DNA of 64,000 bases from Candidatus Fusicatenibacter intestinigallinarum (GTDB taxonomy: Bacteria; Bacillota; Clostridia; Lachnospirales; Lachnospiraceae): positions 1 through 64,000 of the forward strand of contig DWWU01000019.1 in assembly GCA_019119555.1 (NCBI GenBank), given 5' to 3'. Numbering within the stretch: the stretch's first letter is position 1; every line of letters begins with the position of its first letter. Both the position numbers and the translations under genes were made by a program. Below, in pieces: positions 61,067 to 64,000 of this stretch. A model generated the notes under the pieces. The model was not told where the DNA came from. It worked only from the letters and a program-made list of their open reading frames with translations, and made no database searches.

Positions 61067-62560
61067 ATGCTGGAGAAAATCGATCTGACGAAAAAACTGG
61101 AGAAAGAGGAATATGAAAAACGGATGAACGAGCTGGAGCCGAGGCTGGGAAGACTCCAGAGAGAGTGCCGGGAGCGAAAACTTCCGGTGATGATTGTCTT
61201 TGAAGGCTATGGCGCGTCGGGAAAGGGCGCGCAGATCGCCGCTCTGATCCATGCGCTGGATCCGAGAGGATTTACGGTATTTCCGGTCAAGAATGAGACG
61301 GAGGAGGAGAGGATGCATCCTTACCTGTGGCGTTTCTGGACAAAGATTCCGGAGGGGGGAAGGATCGCTCTGTATGACAGCAGCTGGTACCGGAGGGTTC
61401 TGAACGACCGTTTTGATCAGAAAATCGGTGAGACGAAGGTTATGGAAGCGTTTGATTCCATTCTTGCGTTTGAACGTCAGCTGACCGACGGAGGAATCAT
61501 CCTGCTGAAATTCTTTCTGGATATTGACAAGAAGGAACAGAAGAAACGGTTTAAAAAGCTTCTGGAATCGGAGGACACGGCCTGGAGGGTCAGCCGCCAG
61601 GATCTGAAGCGAAACGAAGAGTTCGAACGTTATCAGAAAATGAACGAGGAAATGATCCTCAGAACGGATACGGATTATGCTCCATGGAATATTATCGAAG
61701 CGGTAGACCGCAGATTTGCTACGGTAAAAATCTATACGCTTGTGGCGGAAGCCCTGGAGCTTGCGCTGCAGAAAGCGGAAGCCCCGGGGAAGGAGGCAAT
61801 TCCGGCGCCGCCCCACACACCTGCCGATGCAGAACTGCAGGAATCCACGCTTTCCAAGGTGGATCTTACGCTGTCCATGGACAGGGAGACATACAAAAGG
61901 AAGCTGAAGAAGCTTCAGGACAGGATGGAGGAACTGCACGGAAAGCTGTACCGGAAACGGATTCCGGTTGTGATTGGGTTTGAGGGCTGGGACGCCGGAG
62001 GAAAAGGAGGCGCCATCAAACGGCTGACGGAAAAGATGGATCCGAGAGGCTATGTCGTAAACCCGACGGCGTCGCCGAACGACATTGAGCGGGCGCATCA
62101 TTATCTGTGGCGGTTCTGGAAAGCCATGCCGAAGGCCGGCCACATCGCGGTATTTGACCGTACCTGGTACGGGAGGGTCATGGTCGAGCGGATCGAGGGC
62201 TTCTGCACAACGGAGGAGTGGCAGCGCGCTTACCGGGAGATCAACGAGATGGAACGTGATCTTGCCAGAGACGGTGCCGTGGTGCTGAAATTCTGGATGC
62301 AGATCGACAAAGACGAACAGGCCCGCCGCTTCAAGGCGCGCCAGGAAAATCCGGACAAGCAGTGGAAAATTACCGACGAAGACTGGCGCAACCGGGAAAA
62401 ATGGGATCAGTATGAGGAAGCGGTCAATGAGATGCTGATACGGACTTCCACCTCCTACGCCCCGTGGATCATCGTGGAGGGCAACTGCAAATATTATGCC
62501 CGGATCAAAGTCCTGCAGACCGTCGTGGATGCTCTGGAGGAACGGCTGAAAGAGAAATAA
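61067..62560 (+). CDS. Two-domain polyphosphate kinase 2 (polyphosphate:AMP phosphotransferase-like)
   Basis: A 497-residue protein made of two fused PPK2 domains. Domain 1 (~1-240) has Walker A EGYGASGKGAQ and DSSWYRRVLNDR; domain 2 (~255-497) has EGWDAGGKGGAIKRL and DRTWYGRVMVERIEGF. Such tandem enzymes (class II) use polyphosphate to turn AMP into ADP; in characterised members the C-terminal half carries the activity, and here too the second domain is closer to consensus. The start is the ATG 7 nt after AAGGAGG; the upstream frame overlaps the dipeptidase gene without a site. Confidence 0.93.
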   Translation: MLEKIDLTKKLEKEEYEKRMNELEPRLGRLQRECRERKLPVMIVFEGYGASGKGAQIAALIHALDPRGFTVFPVKNETEEERMHPYLWRFWTKIPEGGRIALYDSSWYRRVLNDRFDQKIGETKVMEAFDSILAFERQLTDGGIILLKFFLDIDKKEQKKRFKKLLESEDTAWRVSRQDLKRNEEFERYQKMNEEMILRTDTDYAPWNIIEAVDRRFATVKIYTLVAEALELALQKAEAPGKEAIPAPPHTPADAELQESTLSKVDLTLSMDRETYKRKLKKLQDRMEELHGKLYRKRIPVVIGFEGWDAGGKGGAIKRLTEKMDPRGYVVNPTASPNDIERAHHYLWRFWKAMPKAGHIAVFDRTWYGRVMVERIEGFCTTEEWQRAYREINEMERDLARDGAVVLKFWMQIDKDEQARRFKARQENPDKQWKITDEDWRNREKWDQYEEAVNEMLIRTSTSYAPWIIVEGNCKYYARIKVLQTVVDALEERLKEK

Positions 62561-62561
62561 C

Positions 62562-62589
62562 GTAACAGTTCAGCCAGCTGAACTGTTAC
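62562..62589. repeat. 28-bp solo palindrome directly after the PPK2 stop
   Basis: GTAACAGTTCAGCC joined to AGCTGAACTGTTAC. Flanks GAAATAAC and AGAATAAC match at 6 of 8; the left flank contains the PPK2 stop codon. It is in the leader of the fliB-like gene. Confidence 0.8.
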
Positions 62590-62616
62590 AGAATAACAGA
62601 ACAGAAGAGGAACCAA

Positions 62617-63762
62617 ATGGAACTGACTATCCCACATTATTACCGGCGCTTCCGCTGTATCGCGTCGGAATGTCCCGACACCTGCTGCGCAGGCTGGGAA
62701 ATCGTAATCGACGACAGGACGTTGAACAGATACCGGAAAATCAGAGGTCCGTTCGGAAAACGCGTCCGGGCCTCCATTGACTGGAAAAAGAAAATATTCC
62801 GTCAGAAGGACAGGCGATGCGCGTTTCTGAACAGAGACAATCTCTGTGATCTCTGCCTGGAACAGGGAAGCGAAAGCCTGTGCAGAACCTGTCGTCTCTA
62901 CCCGAGACATATCGAAGAGTTTGAGGACTGCAGGGAACTTTCGCTTTCCCTGTCCTGTATGGCGGCGGCAAGAATCATTCTCGGCACGGATGAAAAAGTA
63001 CGCTTTCTGCACAGAGAAGTTTCCACCAGCCATGAGGAAGATTATAAATCCTTCGATTACTTCCTGTTTACCAATCTGCTGGATGTGCGCGATACGCTGT
63101 TCGGGATCCTTCAGAACAGAACCGTCGATGCAGGCACGAGAAGCTGCATGGCGCTCTCGCTGGCGCATGATTTCCAGGGGCGGATCTCGGGGCGGCGCCT
63201 GGGGGAAACCCAGGAACTGCTGGAACGTTACCGGAATCCGGGGGCGGCCGGCCGCTTCCGGAACGATATGGACCAGTATCGGAGCGGATTCAGGAGAGAG
63301 ACTGCGCTCAGAGTTTTCTGCCTTCTGAAGGAGATGGAGGTGCTCCAGAAAGACTGGCCGGAGGAGTTATGGAATGCCCGCCGTATTCTTTACGGACGGA
63401 AAGAATCCTCCTACCGTGAGCTGAAAGCAGAATGGAGACAGAACTGCCGGGACAACGGCGTTGATCTGGAAAACCTGCGGGAACAGCTGATGGTCTATTA
63501 TACTTATACTTATTTTGCGGGCGCTGTCTATGACGCCCGGGCTTACGGTAAGCTGAAGCTTGCCGCCGCTCTTTCCTTTCTGACGGAGGAACTCACCGCC
63601 GCCCGATGGAAGTATCTGAAGAAACCAATGACTCTGGATCTGTTTCAGTGGACGGCCCACCGCCTGTCCAAGGAAATTGAGCATTCCGACCGGAATCTCA
63701 CCCGTCTGGAATCTCTCCTCACTCCTGTCGGGCTGACAGAGCTTTTCGGTCTGCTGCTGTAA
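62617..63762 (+). CDS. fliB: Flagellin lysine-N-methylase family protein
   Basis: A 381-residue FliB-like protein. The N-terminus carries the Cys-rich metal motif (CIASECPDTCCAGWEI, then CAFLNRDNLCDLC, CRTCRLYPR, LSCMAA) seen in FliB and YkgJ-like proteins, which probably binds an Fe-S cluster. The rest is helical. FliB methylates flagellin lysines in Salmonella; many non-motile clostridia carry homologues with no known target, and no flagellar gene lies here. The start is ~11 nt after AGAGGA. Confidence 0.85.
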   Translation: MELTIPHYYRRFRCIASECPDTCCAGWEIVIDDRTLNRYRKIRGPFGKRVRASIDWKKKIFRQKDRRCAFLNRDNLCDLCLEQGSESLCRTCRLYPRHIEEFEDCRELSLSLSCMAAARIILGTDEKVRFLHREVSTSHEEDYKSFDYFLFTNLLDVRDTLFGILQNRTVDAGTRSCMALSLAHDFQGRISGRRLGETQELLERYRNPGAAGRFRNDMDQYRSGFRRETALRVFCLLKEMEVLQKDWPEELWNARRILYGRKESSYRELKAEWRQNCRDNGVDLENLREQLMVYYTYTYFAGAVYDARAYGKLKLAAALSFLTEELTAARWKYLKKPMTLDLFQWTAHRLSKEIEHSDRNLTRLESLLTPVGLTELFGLLL

Positions 63763-63895
63763 AGCCTGATTCCGTATGCCTGCCGAGAGGTCTGGATGCG
63801 ACGGAAAAACACTTTTGGAATTGCAGAAAAAGTGGTATGATATAGTTAGTATAAACCAATCATGGAGACATGCTCTGATGAAAGGAGGTATCATA

Positions 63896-64000
63896 ATGAA
63901 ATTTGATATGCACTGTCATACCAAAGAAGGTTCCATGGATGGAAAGGTCATGATAGAAGAATATATCTGCGCACTGAAGAAAAAAGGATTCGGCGGGATG
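63896..64000 (+). CDS. PHP-domain phosphoesterase (N-terminal part, runs off the window)
   Basis: Only 35 codons are inside the window. MKFDMHCHTKEGSMDG has the first HxH metal motif of PHP phosphoesterases (histidinol phosphatase, RNase AM and relatives). AAAGGAGG lies 7 nt before the ATG. The exact family cannot be judged from the fragment. Confidence 0.75.
   Translation, partial: MKFDMHCHTKEGSMDGKVMIEEYICALKKKGFGGM

Overview
This window reads as chromosome of an anaerobic gut-type Firmicute, most likely a Lachnospiraceae member (Clostridia). The support is a Gram-positive wall glycan locus with LytR-CpsA-Psr and DacA-type enzymes, a group-B-like [FeFe] hydrogenase, a PPi-type phosphofructokinase beside pyruvate phosphate dikinase, archaeal-type AspRS, GH42 beta-galactosidases, AGGAGG ribosome sites and TTGACA/TATAAT promoters. 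The genus cannot be fixed from sequence alone. There is no rRNA, CRISPR array, prophage or complete transposase gene.

Layout. 1-16.4 kb is a surface polysaccharide locus: three large tandem-domain family 2 glycosyltransferases, two smaller ones, a DUF2142-type membrane protein, an RffA/WecE aminotransferase for a 4-amino-4,6-dideoxy sugar, a polyprenyl-phosphate sugar transferase that would start the chain, an LCP ligase that would attach the polymer to the wall, and a D,D-carboxypeptidase on the opposite strand. It runs into glmS, which feeds amino sugar synthesis. 18.4-23 kb is housekeeping and quality control: HtrA, a long ClpX, a zinc-ribbon protein and an LspA-like protein, followed by two tRNA-Leu genes. 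24-28.3 kb is carAB and 28.5 kb is uppP. 29.7-34 kb holds pfp and ppdK, which together make glycolysis reversible and PPi-linked. 34-36 kb is an archaeal-type aspS behind an apparent Asp-rich leader peptide and terminator. 36-41 kb has the hydrogenase and an NMT1/SsuA-like ABC importer. 41-52 kb has two GH42 enzymes flanking a compact TetR-controlled SCP2 / hydrolase / condensation-domain / ACP / AMP-ligase cluster. 52.5-57 kb has a PepSY lipoprotein, a histidine kinase/response regulator pair and a ketopantoate-reductase-like gene. 57-64 kb has tRNA-Glu, a candidate tiny RNA, a MATE pump frameshifted in an A8 run, an M19 dipeptidase, a two-domain PPK2, FliB and the start of a PHP protein.

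The most striking structure is not a gene. About twenty copies and relics of one palindromic element are scattered between genes. Three copies are about 133 bp long, have 16-bp terminal inverted repeats and are flanked by 8-bp direct repeats. Many more are bare 28-bp palindromes made of the same ends, several also with perfect 8-bp flanking duplications. They look like a non-autonomous transposable element (ends and duplication length recall IS66) that collapses to a 28-bp solo form and often sits in 5' leaders or just after stop codons. The second notable find is the 16-residue leader peptide ending Asn-Arg-Asp-Asp-Asp-Arg ahead of aspS, which points to ribosome-mediated attenuation. The third is the small condensation-domain cluster, a candidate lipid or acyl-amide pathway.
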